The notes: generated by a model from the letters alone, not told the origin. A stretch of DNA of 64,000 nucleotides from Teretinema zuelzerae (GCF_021021555.1 NZ_JAINWA010000003.1:1116001-1180000); one strand, 5' to 3'. Shown: positions 47,193 to 56,327, counted from the stretch's first letter. Translations and numbers: made by a program.

Positions 47193-48853
47193 TTCGAGGC
47201 CTCCCCGGCGGCGGATTCTTTTTTCTTTCTGAGACGATGGGCTTCAAGGCATTCGCGCACCATGATGATGACGGAAAGGCCGCGATGCTCGGCTTCTTCC
47301 ATGAAAACAGCGGCGTTCTGCTCGATCATGTTCGGCTTCGCCTCGATCACCCGCAGGTGGGCGGGGTCCACGCCGAGGCCGATCACGGCCTTTTCCAGCT
47401 GGTTCGAGGGGAGCATGGTCGGCTGGCAGCCGGTCATCGCGACGATGGAGTTGTCGAGGATGATGACGGTCATCGGCGTTTTGGAGGCGACGGCGTCCAC
47501 GATGCCGGTCAGGCCTGAATGGAGGAAGGTAGAGTCTCCGATGACGCCGAAGGCGTATTTGTATCCGGCGTCCGCGGCTCCGCGGGCCATGCCGATGGAG
47601 GCGCCCATACAGACGATGGTTTCGATCGCCTTGAGCGGGGCGACGGCTCCGAGGGCGTAGCAGCCGATGTCGGCGGCCACGACGGTGGACACCTTGCCTT
47701 CTTTCGCGTTCAGCCGTTCGACGGCAAGATTGAGCGCACTGTAGGAGTCGTGGTGGGGACAGCCCTTGCAGAGCTGGGGCGGACGCGCGGAGAGAGCGGG
47801 CATCTTGAAGCCGTCGAGGGCGGTGGCCCGGGCGGGAAGGCCGAGGGCGGCGCGAACGAGTTCGGGATTAAGCTCGCCGGTGCGAGGGAGGCTGCCGGTA
47901 AGCTTGCCGATCACTTTGACGCGTCCGGGCAGGATGCCCGCAAGCTGGCGCTCGAGGAAGGGCATGCCCTCCTCGATGACGAGGATGGTTTCAACCTTCT
48001 CGGCGAGGCTGCGGATAAGGTCGGCAGGGAACGGAAGGGCCGCAACATGGAGGATCGAGGGAAGCCCCTCTTTTCCGCAAAGATCTGCGTATTCGGCCAT
48101 GTTTTCGGCGAGGTAGTTTTTGCCCAGGCCGCTGGTGACGATGGCGAGGTCTTTGCGAGCGGGATTGAGCGCGAGCGTGTTGCGCGGATAGTCTTTGGCC
48201 CACTCGCGGAGCGTTGTCTGCTTATCGAGCATCTTGGCGTAGTTTTTGCGGGCAAGCGCCGGCAGGAGCATCCAGTCCGCGGGGCTGCCCTTCTCGAGCG
48301 CGTTTTGCGCGCGCGCGGTGTCCGCGACATGAACGACGGCGCGGGAGTGCGCGAGGCGGGTGACCATCCGCATGATGACGGGAACGGCAAGGCGCTCTGA
48401 AAGCTCGAAGGCCTCGGCTACCATCTCGTAGGCTTCCTGCTGGTTCACCGGTTCGAAGAGGGGAACCATGGCGAAATCCGCGTAGTAGCGGGTATCCTGT
48501 TCGCCCTGGCTGGAGTGCATGGAGGGGTCGTCGGCGACGACGCAGATCAGGCCGCCCTTTATCTGGCACAGCGACGAGTTCATGAAGGGATCGGCGGCCA
48601 CGTTGAGACCGACGTGCTTCATGGTCACGATAGAGCGCTTGCCGGCGAAGGAAACGCCGAGAGCTGATTCGTAGGCGGTTTTTTCGTTCGCGCACCAACG
48701 GGCCACGGGACCGCCCCTGGTTTCGAACTCGTCGACCAGATATTCGAGAATCTCGGTGGAGGGGGTGCCGGGATACCCGTAACTGCCGGACACGCCGGCA
48801 TGAAGGGCGCCCAGGGCAAGGGCCTCGTCTCCGAGCAACACTAATTCTTTCAT
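47189..48853 (-). CDS. iorA: Indolepyruvate:ferredoxin oxidoreductase alpha subunit, lacking the C-terminal ferredoxin domain
   Basis: A 554-residue subunit carrying the pyrimidine (GYPGTPSTEILEYL) and TPP (ADIGCYALG; GDSTFLHSGLTGIVDAVA with N and NSIVAMTGCQPT) domains, and the CPHHDSYSAL motif. Typical IorA proteins continue with a domain holding two [4Fe-4S] clusters (CxxCxxCxxxCP twice); here the protein stops after VIIMVRECLEAHRLRKKKE without any of these cysteines. ATG 48853 with Shine-Dalgarno AGGTGA is preferred to GTG 48862. Reaction: arylpyruvate + CoA to arylacetyl-CoA, CO2 and reduced ferredoxin. Confidence 0.93.
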   Translation of the reverse strand: MKELVLLGDEALALGALHAGVSGSYGYPGTPSTEILEYLVDEFETRGGPVARWCANEKTAYESALGVSFAGKRSIVTMKHVGLNVAADPFMNSSLCQIKGGLICVVADDPSMHSSQGEQDTRYYADFAMVPLFEPVNQQEAYEMVAEAFELSERLAVPVIMRMVTRLAHSRAVVHVADTARAQNALEKGSPADWMLLPALARKNYAKMLDKQTTLREWAKDYPRNTLALNPARKDLAIVTSGLGKNYLAENMAEYADLCGKEGLPSILHVAALPFPADLIRSLAEKVETILVIEEGMPFLERQLAGILPGRVKVIGKLTGSLPRTGELNPELVRAALGLPARATALDGFKMPALSARPPQLCKGCPHHDSYSALNLAVERLNAKEGKVSTVVAADIGCYALGAVAPLKAIETIVCMGASIGMARGAADAGYKYAFGVIGDSTFLHSGLTGIVDAVASKTPMTVIILDNSIVAMTGCQPTMLPSNQLEKAVIGLGVDPAHLRVIEAKPNMIEQNAAVFMEEAEHRGLSVIIMVRECLEAHRLRKKKESAAGEASK

Positions 48854-48909
48854 GAAAATCACCTCTTAAAAATATATATGCGAGAGAAAATTATCCTGTT
48901 TTTGCCGGA

Positions 48910-50370
48910 TCAATCGGAAAACGCGCGATCGATCACCGAGGAGTCAACCTTCGGTGTGACGAGGCTCACCGCCGGAACCACGATAAAGGGAACCAGCATG
49001 GCGATGCTCGAAGCAAGCGGAGAACGAGGCGCGCCGAGCACGAAAAACAGCGTTACGGCCGTTCCGGCTCCGGCGAAAAAGCCCGCGTAGGCGCCGGCCT
49101 TGGTCACTCCCTTCCAGAAGATTCCCAGAATGTATGGTGCCATAAAAGCTCCCGAAAGAACACCCCAGGACAGGGACATGAGGGTGACGATGAAGCCGAT
49201 CTGCATCCTCGAGATGGCCCAGGAGCAGAGAATGAACACGCCGCTGAGGATTCTGATCATCAGGAGGGAGGTTTTATCGCTTACCTCGGGATGGAGATAG
49301 CCCTTGTACAGGTCGATGGTGATCGCGGAAGAAGAAACCAAAATCATGGACGCGAGGGTGGACATGGATGCCGAAAGAACCAGCAGCATGATGAGGGCCA
49401 TCAGCGCCTCCGGCAGGTGGGTCGTCAGGAGAGTCGGTACGATGAGATCGTAGTTGACGGCGCCCGAGGCGAGCCGGGGAACCGAGTCGAGGTCGAGGAA
49501 CACATGGCCGAGCATGCCCGTGCCGTAGGCGCATACGCCGATGATCAGGGCGAACACGGTCGTGATCACCGCCGCGCGGCGGATCATCAGTTCGTCCTTG
49601 ATGGCGTAGAATTTCTGGACCATTTGAGGCAGTCCCCAGGTTCCGAAACTGGTCATGAATATGAGAGAACCCATGGTCAGCAGAGACGGCCTGCGGCCTT
49701 GGGGAACATGTTCCTCATACCCCTGAGCGACCGCCTGCAAGGCGCTTTGGAGCCCGCCGGCCTTGGAAACCAGTATGACGAGCATCGATACGGCTCCGAC
49801 GATCATGATGAAGCCCTGGATGAAATCGGTGAGGGTTACGGCGAAGTAGCCGCCGAGAATCAGATACAAACCGGTGATTCCGACCAGCACGAGAAGGGCG
49901 AAGTCGTAGGAAATGCCGAAGGTGGACTCGAACAGGTGCCCCAGCCCTTTGAATACGGATGCCGAATACGGAAGCAAAAAAACGAAGATGAGAACGGCGG
50001 CGATCATTTTAAGGTGGTCTGATCCGTAGCGGGCTTCAAGAAACTCGGGCATCGTCATGACGTCGAGGCGCTGCGTCATGCGGCGGGTTCGCTTGCCGAG
50101 GACGAGCCAGGCGCCGAGAGCTCCGAACAGCGCGTTTCCGACGCCGATCCAGATCGCATTCAAACCCATATTCCAGCCCTGATTTCCGGCGAATCCGATG
50201 AAGATGACGGCGGAAAAGTAGGTGGTTCCGTACGCGAAGGCGGAAAGCCAGGGGCCGAGCGTTCGGCCGCCCAAAAAGAAATCCCCCAGGGTGCTGGTCT
50301 TTTTCATTCCCCAGACGCCGACGGAAACCATAACGACAAGAAAAGCTAAAAGCATTACCAGACTATACAT
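48910..50370 (-). CDS. Sodium:solute symporter (SSS family)
   Basis: A 486-residue protein with about 13 membrane segments. SSS signatures: DFFLGGRTLGPWLSAFAYGTTYFSA near the start, RYGSDHLKMIAAVLIFVFLL, TSFGTWGLPQMVQKFYAIKD, and LVLSASMSTLASMILVSSSA around segment 8 (sodium-site serines). First gene of the cluster that holds iorAB and paaK, so an aromatic or other carboxylate/amino acid is a plausible substrate; this is inference. The 108 nt upstream hold a TATACT box about 40 nt before the ATG, a normal leader. Confidence 0.9.
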   Translation of the reverse strand: MYSLVMLLAFLVVMVSVGVWGMKKTSTLGDFFLGGRTLGPWLSAFAYGTTYFSAVIFIGFAGNQGWNMGLNAIWIGVGNALFGALGAWLVLGKRTRRMTQRLDVMTMPEFLEARYGSDHLKMIAAVLIFVFLLPYSASVFKGLGHLFESTFGISYDFALLVLVGITGLYLILGGYFAVTLTDFIQGFIMIVGAVSMLVILVSKAGGLQSALQAVAQGYEEHVPQGRRPSLLTMGSLIFMTSFGTWGLPQMVQKFYAIKDELMIRRAAVITTVFALIIGVCAYGTGMLGHVFLDLDSVPRLASGAVNYDLIVPTLLTTHLPEALMALIMLLVLSASMSTLASMILVSSSAITIDLYKGYLHPEVSDKTSLLMIRILSGVFILCSWAISRMQIGFIVTLMSLSWGVLSGAFMAPYILGIFWKGVTKAGAYAGFFAGAGTAVTLFFVLGAPRSPLASSIAMLVPFIVVPAVSLVTPKVDSSVIDRAFSD

Positions 50371-50479
50371 GACTCTACTCCGCTCTCAGTGATGAAGGTG
50401 GAGCCAGTATAGCCTGAAATTCGGAAAACGGGAATTGAAAATTGCAGTCTCGCTGTAGAAACTGCTTTTTTACTGAACG

Positions 50480-51664
50480 TCAGAGACTGTAGATCAGTTC
50501 CCCGGCAAGAATTTCTCCGGCGAGTTTTTTCCGGGCGGCGTCAAGGGCCGCGCTTTTGGTTTTAGCCGTCTCGGTGTGGGAAAGCGTCGTTCGGAACAGC
50601 TCGGAGCCGTCCAGAAGATCCCGGGCCGCGACGCTTGCGGTGATGCTGCAGGTCCATAGACCTTCCGCGTTCTGTTCAAGGGATTCGATCCGGGTGGTGC
50701 CGAAAATATATCGGCGCACGGCTCCGGCGAACTGATTTTTTGCCGCCTGAACGATCGTTTCTTCGCTTTCGCTTGCGAGCCTGGCAGGGAAATCCGCCAT
50801 GCCGATCCGTGAAAATCCTTTTTGAACCAGGGGCATCAGGAGGGCCGTGGCGCTCGCGTTAGAGGAGAGCACCGGCTTTCCGGCGGCGTCGTGGTCGAGA
50901 ATCGCGATAGTCGTGGGCACGGAGCGTGCCGAAGCGGAGACCAGATACGGGAAGCCGGCGCCGAGGGAGCCGGAGCGCTTCAAGGCTTCTATTTTATCGG
51001 AAACAACCGGATCGCGCGAACCCATCGAAGCGGCGATCGCAAGAGTGCCCTTTGCCGAGCGTTCGGGAACCGGGGCTGCGAACGAGCAGAGGCCGGCCTC
51101 GTCGGTTACGAGGTTCCGGGTTTCCATGGCTATTGATCCGTCCGGCGAACGGACGGGAAGCCAGACCATGCAGGACAAGCCGGCTGCGGGCGCGGATTCT
51201 CCGCCGATCAGGCGGGTCGCGCGGACCGCGAAGTCTTTTTTAAAGGCTTTTCCGGCTGTCGTTTCGGGAGGAACAGACACCGCCTCGAAGGAAAGAGATT
51301 CCAGTGCGGCGGTTATCCGGGCGCGAGCGGACTCCAGGCGAACGGCGGCCGCGGGCGAATCCGAAGCGGAAAGCAGCGAATACAGGGATTCGCCGGCGGA
51401 AAGCGCGAGCGCAAGATCGAAGGCTCCCAGAGCCTGATCGAGATCGGCTTCGTACAGGCTTGCGCGGGCGAGCAGATCCTCGTCCCGGGTCTTTGAAATA
51501 CCGGAAAGATGGGCGCCTTTTTGCGGATCCCCGGAAACTTCCTCGGCCGAGCCCGACAACAGCGAAAACCGCGAGGCCGAAGGCTCGAGCCTCAGGGACG
51601 GAACAGTCGAACAGGAAACCAGCAACAGCGCGGAGGCGCTCACGATCAATAAACGGCGAATCAT
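50480..51664 (-). CDS. Lipoprotein of unknown function
   Basis: A 394-residue lipoprotein: signal MIRRLLIVSASALLLVSC with lipobox LLVSC at 14-18. Helical region to about 150 (repeated A, L, S), then a beta-like middle and a C-terminal segment KKLAGEILAGELIYSL resembling LPP20/LPS-assembly-type lipoprotein tails. I do not recognise the family. Shine-Dalgarno TGAGGT. Divergent from alr. Confidence 0.65.
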   Translation of the reverse strand: MIRRLLIVSASALLLVSCSTVPSLRLEPSASRFSLLSGSAEEVSGDPQKGAHLSGISKTRDEDLLARASLYEADLDQALGAFDLALALSAGESLYSLLSASDSPAAAVRLESARARITAALESLSFEAVSVPPETTAGKAFKKDFAVRATRLIGGESAPAAGLSCMVWLPVRSPDGSIAMETRNLVTDEAGLCSFAAPVPERSAKGTLAIAASMGSRDPVVSDKIEALKRSGSLGAGFPYLVSASARSVPTTIAILDHDAAGKPVLSSNASATALLMPLVQKGFSRIGMADFPARLASESEETIVQAAKNQFAGAVRRYIFGTTRIESLEQNAEGLWTCSITASVAARDLLDGSELFRTTLSHTETAKTKSAALDAARKKLAGEILAGELIYSL

Positions 51665-51716
51665 CGAATAAACCTCATCTCATGAATAACTTTTGTAATC
51701 AGGATATCACGTATTC

Positions 51717-51745
51717 TTGCATAGAACAAACTCAAGGGATAGAAT
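51717..51745 (+). promoter_or_regulatory. alr promoter; predicted leaderless
   Basis: TTGCAT (51717-51722), 17 nt, TAGAAT (51740-51745), then 5 nt to ATG 51751. AAGGGA at 51734-51739 lies inside the spacer, too far upstream to be in such a transcript. Confidence 0.55.
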
Positions 51746-51750
51746 ACCGT

Positions 51751-52887
51751 ATGCGTGCAACCCGAGCAATCATACATTTGGAAAATTTACAGTACAACAT
51801 CGGCCTTATCCGCGAGAGGCTGCCCAAGGGGACGAAGCTCTGCGTTCCGGTCAAAGCCGACGCCTACGGACACGGAGCCCTGCGCGTGGCGGTGGCGGCA
51901 ATCAGGTCGGGAGCCCATTTTCTCGCGGTTGCCTCGGTGCAGGAGGGGATAGATCTCCGGGAAGCGGGAATCGTCGCGCCGATACTGTCCTTAAGCCTCC
52001 CGATACCGGAAGAAATCCCCCTCATCATAGAACACGAACTGACTCCCCTTGTAGTCGACGGAGAGTTCATCCATCAGCTCGGAGAAGTCGCCAAGCTGAT
52101 GGGAAAGAAAGTTCCGGTTCATCTGAAAATCGACACCGGCATGAGCAGGATCGGCTGCGCGCCGGGACAGGCGGCCTTTTTAGCCAAACAGATCGCTCAG
52201 GAAAAACACCTCGTTCTCGAAGGAACAGCCACGCACCTGGCGGCGGCCGATTCGACCGCGCCGCAAGACATCGCGTTCACGCGCGGACAGCTCGCGCAGT
52301 TCGACCGGGCGCTCGAGGAAATCAGAAACGAAGGAATAGATCCGGGAATCGCCCACGCCGCGAATTCAGGAGCTGTTTGCCAATATCCCGAGGCCGCGTA
52401 CGGAATGGTCCGGCCGGGAATACTCATTTACGGGTATCCGCCGTCGGAAGATTTAAAGGACTGCATTCCCGTAAAACCGGTGATGGAGCTGGAAACCAGA
52501 GTAGTCGCCATCAAGAAGATCGAAGCGGGGACGGCAGTGTCCTACAACCGGACATGGACGGCCCCGGAGGACACCTATATCGCGACGCTGCCGGTCGGGT
52601 ACGCTGACGGCTTGCTCCGCCGGCTCTCGCCGGGAATGAGCGTCCGCATCGGAGACAAGCGGTTTCCCGTGGTGGGAAGAATCTGCATGGATCAGTGCAT
52701 GGTGGACATCGGGCCGGACCCCTGGGTTCAGCGCTGGGACGTAGCCACCATATTCGGCCCGGAACCTTGCGGAGAATCGGCGAGGGATCTGGCCGGGCTG
52801 GCCGATACGATTCCCTACGAAATTACCTGCGGCATAAACCGCCGCGTTCCCCGCGTCTATCTCGGAGACGAAGCGAGAAACTGGTAG
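51751..52887 (+). CDS. alr: Alanine racemase
   Basis: A 378-residue PLP enzyme making D-alanine for peptidoglycan. CVPVKADAYGHGAL carries the PLP lysine (about 33); HLKIDTGMSRIGC, AHAANSGAVCQYPEA, RPGILIYGYPPSED, the second-base tyrosine region VSYNRTWTAPEDTYIATLPVGYADG, and GRICMDQCMVDIG are typical. The frame is open far upstream, but the family N-terminus (MRATRAIIHLENLQYNIG) and promoter position indicate ATG 51751. Followed directly by the 22-bp tandem repeats. Confidence 0.96.
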   Translation: MRATRAIIHLENLQYNIGLIRERLPKGTKLCVPVKADAYGHGALRVAVAAIRSGAHFLAVASVQEGIDLREAGIVAPILSLSLPIPEEIPLIIEHELTPLVVDGEFIHQLGEVAKLMGKKVPVHLKIDTGMSRIGCAPGQAAFLAKQIAQEKHLVLEGTATHLAAADSTAPQDIAFTRGQLAQFDRALEEIRNEGIDPGIAHAANSGAVCQYPEAAYGMVRPGILIYGYPPSEDLKDCIPVKPVMELETRVVAIKKIEAGTAVSYNRTWTAPEDTYIATLPVGYADGLLRRLSPGMSVRIGDKRFPVVGRICMDQCMVDIGPDPWVQRWDVATIFGPEPCGESARDLAGLADTIPYEITCGINRRVPRVYLGDEARNW

Positions 52888-52889
52888 GC

Positions 52890-53121
52890 CTAGGCGGAGC
52901 CTTGGCCGGGACTAGGCGGAGCCTTGGCCGGGACTAGGCGGAGCCTTGGCCGGGACTAGGCGGAGCCTTGGCCGGGACTAGGCGGAGCCTTGGCCGGGAC
53001 TAGGCGGAGCCTTGGCCGGGACTAGGCGGAGCCTTGGCCGGGACTAGGCGGAGCCTTGGCCGGGACTAGGCGGAGCCTTGGCCGGGACTAGGCGGAGCCT
53101 TGGCCGGGACTAGGCGGAGCC
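52890..53121. repeat. 22-bp tandem repeat (minisatellite), 10 full copies plus a partial
   Basis: Ten exact copies of a 22-bp unit beginning CTAGGCGGAGCC and ending TTGGCCGGGA, plus the first 12 bases of an eleventh, starting 2 nt after the alr stop. Copies appear identical. The unit is GC-rich, has partial self-complementarity (GGCGGAGCC, TTGGCC) and is not a multiple of three. It fills the gap between the convergent alr and mutarotase-like genes; no gene is seen in it. Confidence 0.95.
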
Positions 53122-53147
53122 GCGCCCTGCAGGGTTCCGGCAGCGTT

Positions 53148-53185
53148 GCGCCGGCAAAGACCCCGGCGCGGCCTTATTTTTTTCC
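53148..53185 (+). terminator. Possible terminator after alr
   Basis: GCGCCGG (53148-53154) pairs with CCGGCGC (53163-53169), then GGCC and a T-rich run. The T run is a few bases away and also encodes the lysines at the end of the opposing gene, so confidence is moderate. Confidence 0.4.
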
Positions 53186-54073
53186 CGCGGTCCACACCCG
53201 TTCCCAGGTCATGATGTCGCCGCTTTCGATTTTAAATGAATAAAAGAGCTCGGGGCTGATGACGCCCGCGTTGCCCCACAAATGCACGCCGGACGGCTTG
53301 AACGAGCCGCATTCGCAGAGCGACAGGCCGGTTCTCTCGTCGGTAAGCGTCCAGCCGGCGGCGAGGCCGTCCTTCTCGCCTACTCCCTCGGACAATCCGC
53401 CGAGGTAGAAATCATGGCGGGGCCGGCAGCGGAACTCGATATCCTTTTCATTGAGGGCGAGCACGCCGTCGGGATTCACGTTTTCGATCAGCCGCGAAGG
53501 CTCGGGAGCGAAGGGCAGGATGAGCCGGTATCCGGGACCGACAGGACGTCCGTCGAAGGACAAAAAGTTGTGTACATATTCGTCGGTCTCGATGACCTTC
53601 TCGCCGATGTTCTCGAGCGTATAGGAAATCTTGAGGGAGGGTCCTTCGATGCGGACTTCTTTCGTGTACCGCCAGCCCCAGCCGTTGCGAACGCCGGAAT
53701 CCGAATGAAATACGGCCCGGTCTTTAGCCGGGTTTTCCCAGGACGTTTGAACCGGCTCGACCTGGTACCGGGTATAAAAGAAATACGGCTTTTCATCGCG
53801 GCGGAGCCAGCCGGTCCCGATTTTCGGGAACCATTCGCCGGGAGCGACGTCGTCGTATCCGAGAACCTTCTTAATCCCGAATTCGTTGTGCAAACCGCGG
53901 CCGAAAATCTTCGGATTCCGATGGAACGCGGGCTTCTCCTGGCCGAGCAGCTCGTTTCCCTTCCATCGAAAGGACGAAACGAGGCCGTTCCAGTCGAAGC
54001 GGCTTCCCCGGTATCGCTCGCCGGCTGTTTCAATCTGTATTTTCAGTTCATCGTTCTTCAGTTTTATTGCCAT
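53174..54073 (-). CDS. Aldose 1-epimerase/galactose mutarotase-like protein
   Basis: A 299-residue beta-sandwich protein: WNGLVSSFRWKGNELLGQE near the N-terminus, GRGLHNEFGI with a candidate catalytic His, LKISYTLENIGEKVIETDEYVHNFLSF, and a C-terminal YSFKIESGDIMTWERVW. This fold rearranges or recognises sugars. The specific substrate is unknown. ATG 54073 follows the stop of the DUF4954 gene at once (TAATATG), with AAGGTG further upstream as Shine-Dalgarno, so the two are one operon. Confidence 0.75.
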   Translation of the reverse strand: MAIKLKNDELKIQIETAGERYRGSRFDWNGLVSSFRWKGNELLGQEKPAFHRNPKIFGRGLHNEFGIKKVLGYDDVAPGEWFPKIGTGWLRRDEKPYFFYTRYQVEPVQTSWENPAKDRAVFHSDSGVRNGWGWRYTKEVRIEGPSLKISYTLENIGEKVIETDEYVHNFLSFDGRPVGPGYRLILPFAPEPSRLIENVNPDGVLALNEKDIEFRCRPRHDFYLGGLSEGVGEKDGLAAGWTLTDERTGLSLCECGSFKPSGVHLWGNAGVISPELFYSFKIESGDIMTWERVWTAGKK

Positions 54074-54074
54074 A

Positions 54075-56276
54075 TTACGCTCGCACCTTTTCAACCATGG
54101 CCGCGAAATCGACCGACTCTTTCCGCGCGGTTTTAATGAATGAATTGTCTTCTACCTTGCCGAGAACGGCGTCTCGTTCGGCGTCGTTCCGGTAGGTTAT
54201 GCCCCGGAAGGGATTGGCGTAATCCTTCTTTTTGGTGATGTATACCTGCTCTTCCACGTATTTGCGGATTTCCAGTCCCTGATCCAGCAGCCCGTTCCAT
54301 TCGGCCTTCGATATCGAGGCCTTTCCGGTAAGGCGGCGGAGAATCTCCCAGGCGTTTTCTGCCTTGTCGCGGGGATACACGGCCCACCACTGGTCGTATT
54401 GGGCGTGCACATCCTTCCACGAATCGATGATGCCCGAACGCACCGCGTCGCGAAGTCCGTCGACCTTCGCCTCCGGAGCGAGCTGGCCGCCCAGATTAAC
54501 CCACTCGAGGGAGACTTTCGCGGGAACCTGCGCCGCGAAATAGTCGAAATGGATGGCGTACTTCGAGAGGTAGGAGGCGACGGTTCTTATGCCGTAGAAG
54601 AGGAGCATTTGCCGATAGGCGCGCCAGGCGCGGACGGCTTTCACGATCCTGACCGGGCGCTTGCCCTGCTCCATTTCCTCGGCGGAAATAAAGAGCGCGT
54701 CGACTACTTCAGGCTGGCCTTCCAGGAGCTCCCGGCCCTTCGCCGCCAGTTCTGCGTCGGAAGGCAGCGGTTTGGAAGAAGCGTCGTTCTGCGCGCGATA
54801 CCAGGCCCGGCCGGTCAAACGCTCAAGAATGAGAATTCCGTCCATCAGCTCCTTCGCCGTGTCGGGGGCGAGGTGGTCGGCTTCGATGCGCTGGACTATC
54901 GTTTTCCGCTTGTCTCGAGTGCTGTACTTCCAGCTGTTCCGCTCGAGGGCGTACATGTTGTACATCCAGTAGTACGCGGGCATGATGTTGAGGGTGTCGG
55001 ATTTGCGGTCTTCGTACACCATGCTGAACGGCAGGGGGATGTTCATCTCCGCCGGGTAGCTTCCCTTGGTGAGCAGGGTGTAGCTCGCGAAGCGGCAGTT
55101 GTGCTTGAGGGTGCTGGAAAGCCCGGGCCAGAAGCCGCGGCCTGCGATGATTTCGCCGTCGTTTCCGCGGCTGTTGTGGTTGGAGCCGACCGTCGCTCCG
55201 GCGGCCATGTTCGATTGACCCATCACCAGGGTCGCGATGAGGAAGGAATTGTTGTGGTGCTGTTCGTGGGCCGGGAAAACGAGATTGTTCAGAACCTCGC
55301 AGCAGGAAATCGTCGAGTTGTCTCCTAAAATGGAATGGATGAGGCGGGCTCCGTATTTCAGGGACGAGTTGTTGCCCAGCACGAAGCGGACGGCCTTGAC
55401 GCCGTAAAATACCCGGCAGCCGTAGCCGATGATGCCGTTGACGAGTTCGCAGCCCTCTCCGATCTGGGTGGGTTCCTGCGGACTCGACTTGATGGTGAGG
55501 TTTTTCAGCTTATTCGCGCCCTTTACATAGCTCGAAGGGCCGAAATTGACGTCCTTGACGACCTGGCAGCTCTTGACGACCGAGCCGTCGCCGACGACGC
55601 CGTACCAGCCGCGGCGGGAGTCGGCCTGATTTTGCGTGATTTCCTTAAAGCGGTCCATCAGCTTCGCGTCGTCGCGGTAAATGGTCCAGAGGTAGGCGTC
55701 TGCGCAGATCATGTCGGCGAAGGGCAGGACAGAGCGGCCGCCGGCTTCGTTGAGCGGATCTATCCAAATTCGGACGTCCTCGCTCTCGCCGTCTTTTATG
55801 ATGCCTTCTCCGAATTTCGCGTGATTCGTCGTCGCCATCTCGTCGATCCGGCTCATGATGACCTTCTCTCCGATGATGTAATGAGCCAGATTCGCGCAGT
55901 CGTGGATGGCGCAGTCCTTCCCGATATCGCAGGCGATGATCCGCGAATTCGTAACTCCGACGGGCACGACGAAATCGTGGTATTGCAGATATTTCGCCTC
56001 GAGCGGACCGAAGCGGACAAGGCCGGCGAAGAGGCTGTTGCGAATGAGGCCGGGATCGAAAGGATCCTCGACCAGAAACTGCATCCAATCGGTGCAGGTG
56101 TTTCCGTTGCGCGCGAGGGTTTCGATCTCTTCGGACGAAAGGTGCCTCCATTTTCGCGAGGCGGCGTTGGATTGCATGTCGCGGAAGGCATATTCATGCG
56201 GATTCCCGGCTAGATATTCAGGAGGAATGAAGCCGTAGCCGAACTGGTCGGCAGGCAATGTCGTTATTTCGCTCAT
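54075..56276 (-). CDS. DUF4954 family protein (left-handed beta-helix)
   Basis: A 733-residue protein of the DUF4954 family: RHLSSEEIETLARNGNTCTD, DPGLIRNSLFAGLVRFG, then hexapeptide-like repeats (RIIACDIGKDCAIHDCANL, GYGCRVFYGVKAVRF, HSILGDNSTISCCEVLNNLV) that suggest a left-handed beta helix like sugar O-acyl- or nucleotidyltransferases, and an alpha-helical C-terminal half. Function not established; with the mutarotase-like partner a sugar-nucleotide role is plausible but inferred. Start ATG 56276; the frame is open well upstream over the opposing deoD gene. No strong Shine-Dalgarno. Confidence 0.82.
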   Translation of the reverse strand: MSEITTLPADQFGYGFIPPEYLAGNPHEYAFRDMQSNAASRKWRHLSSEEIETLARNGNTCTDWMQFLVEDPFDPGLIRNSLFAGLVRFGPLEAKYLQYHDFVVPVGVTNSRIIACDIGKDCAIHDCANLAHYIIGEKVIMSRIDEMATTNHAKFGEGIIKDGESEDVRIWIDPLNEAGGRSVLPFADMICADAYLWTIYRDDAKLMDRFKEITQNQADSRRGWYGVVGDGSVVKSCQVVKDVNFGPSSYVKGANKLKNLTIKSSPQEPTQIGEGCELVNGIIGYGCRVFYGVKAVRFVLGNNSSLKYGARLIHSILGDNSTISCCEVLNNLVFPAHEQHHNNSFLIATLVMGQSNMAAGATVGSNHNSRGNDGEIIAGRGFWPGLSSTLKHNCRFASYTLLTKGSYPAEMNIPLPFSMVYEDRKSDTLNIMPAYYWMYNMYALERNSWKYSTRDKRKTIVQRIEADHLAPDTAKELMDGILILERLTGRAWYRAQNDASSKPLPSDAELAAKGRELLEGQPEVVDALFISAEEMEQGKRPVRIVKAVRAWRAYRQMLLFYGIRTVASYLSKYAIHFDYFAAQVPAKVSLEWVNLGGQLAPEAKVDGLRDAVRSGIIDSWKDVHAQYDQWWAVYPRDKAENAWEILRRLTGKASISKAEWNGLLDQGLEIRKYVEEQVYITKKKDYANPFRGITYRNDAERDAVLGKVEDNSFIKTARKESVDFAAMVEKVRA

Positions 56277-56298
56277 AGCTTTCAGGCTAGCACAGAAT

Positions 56299-56327
56299 TT
56301 GCATAATCTGCAATTCCCTGCTAGTAT
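56299..56327 (+). promoter_or_regulatory. deoD promoter
   Basis: TTGCAT (56299-56304), 17 nt, TAGTAT (56322-56327). The ~80-nt leader holds a GCGCGG/CCGCGC hairpin (56379-56398) immediately before the Shine-Dalgarno AAGGAG, which could influence translation. Confidence 0.55.

Noticed and set aside
52890-53121. CRISPR array
   Set aside because: The 22-bp units are directly adjacent and identical, with no variable spacers and no cas genes nearby.
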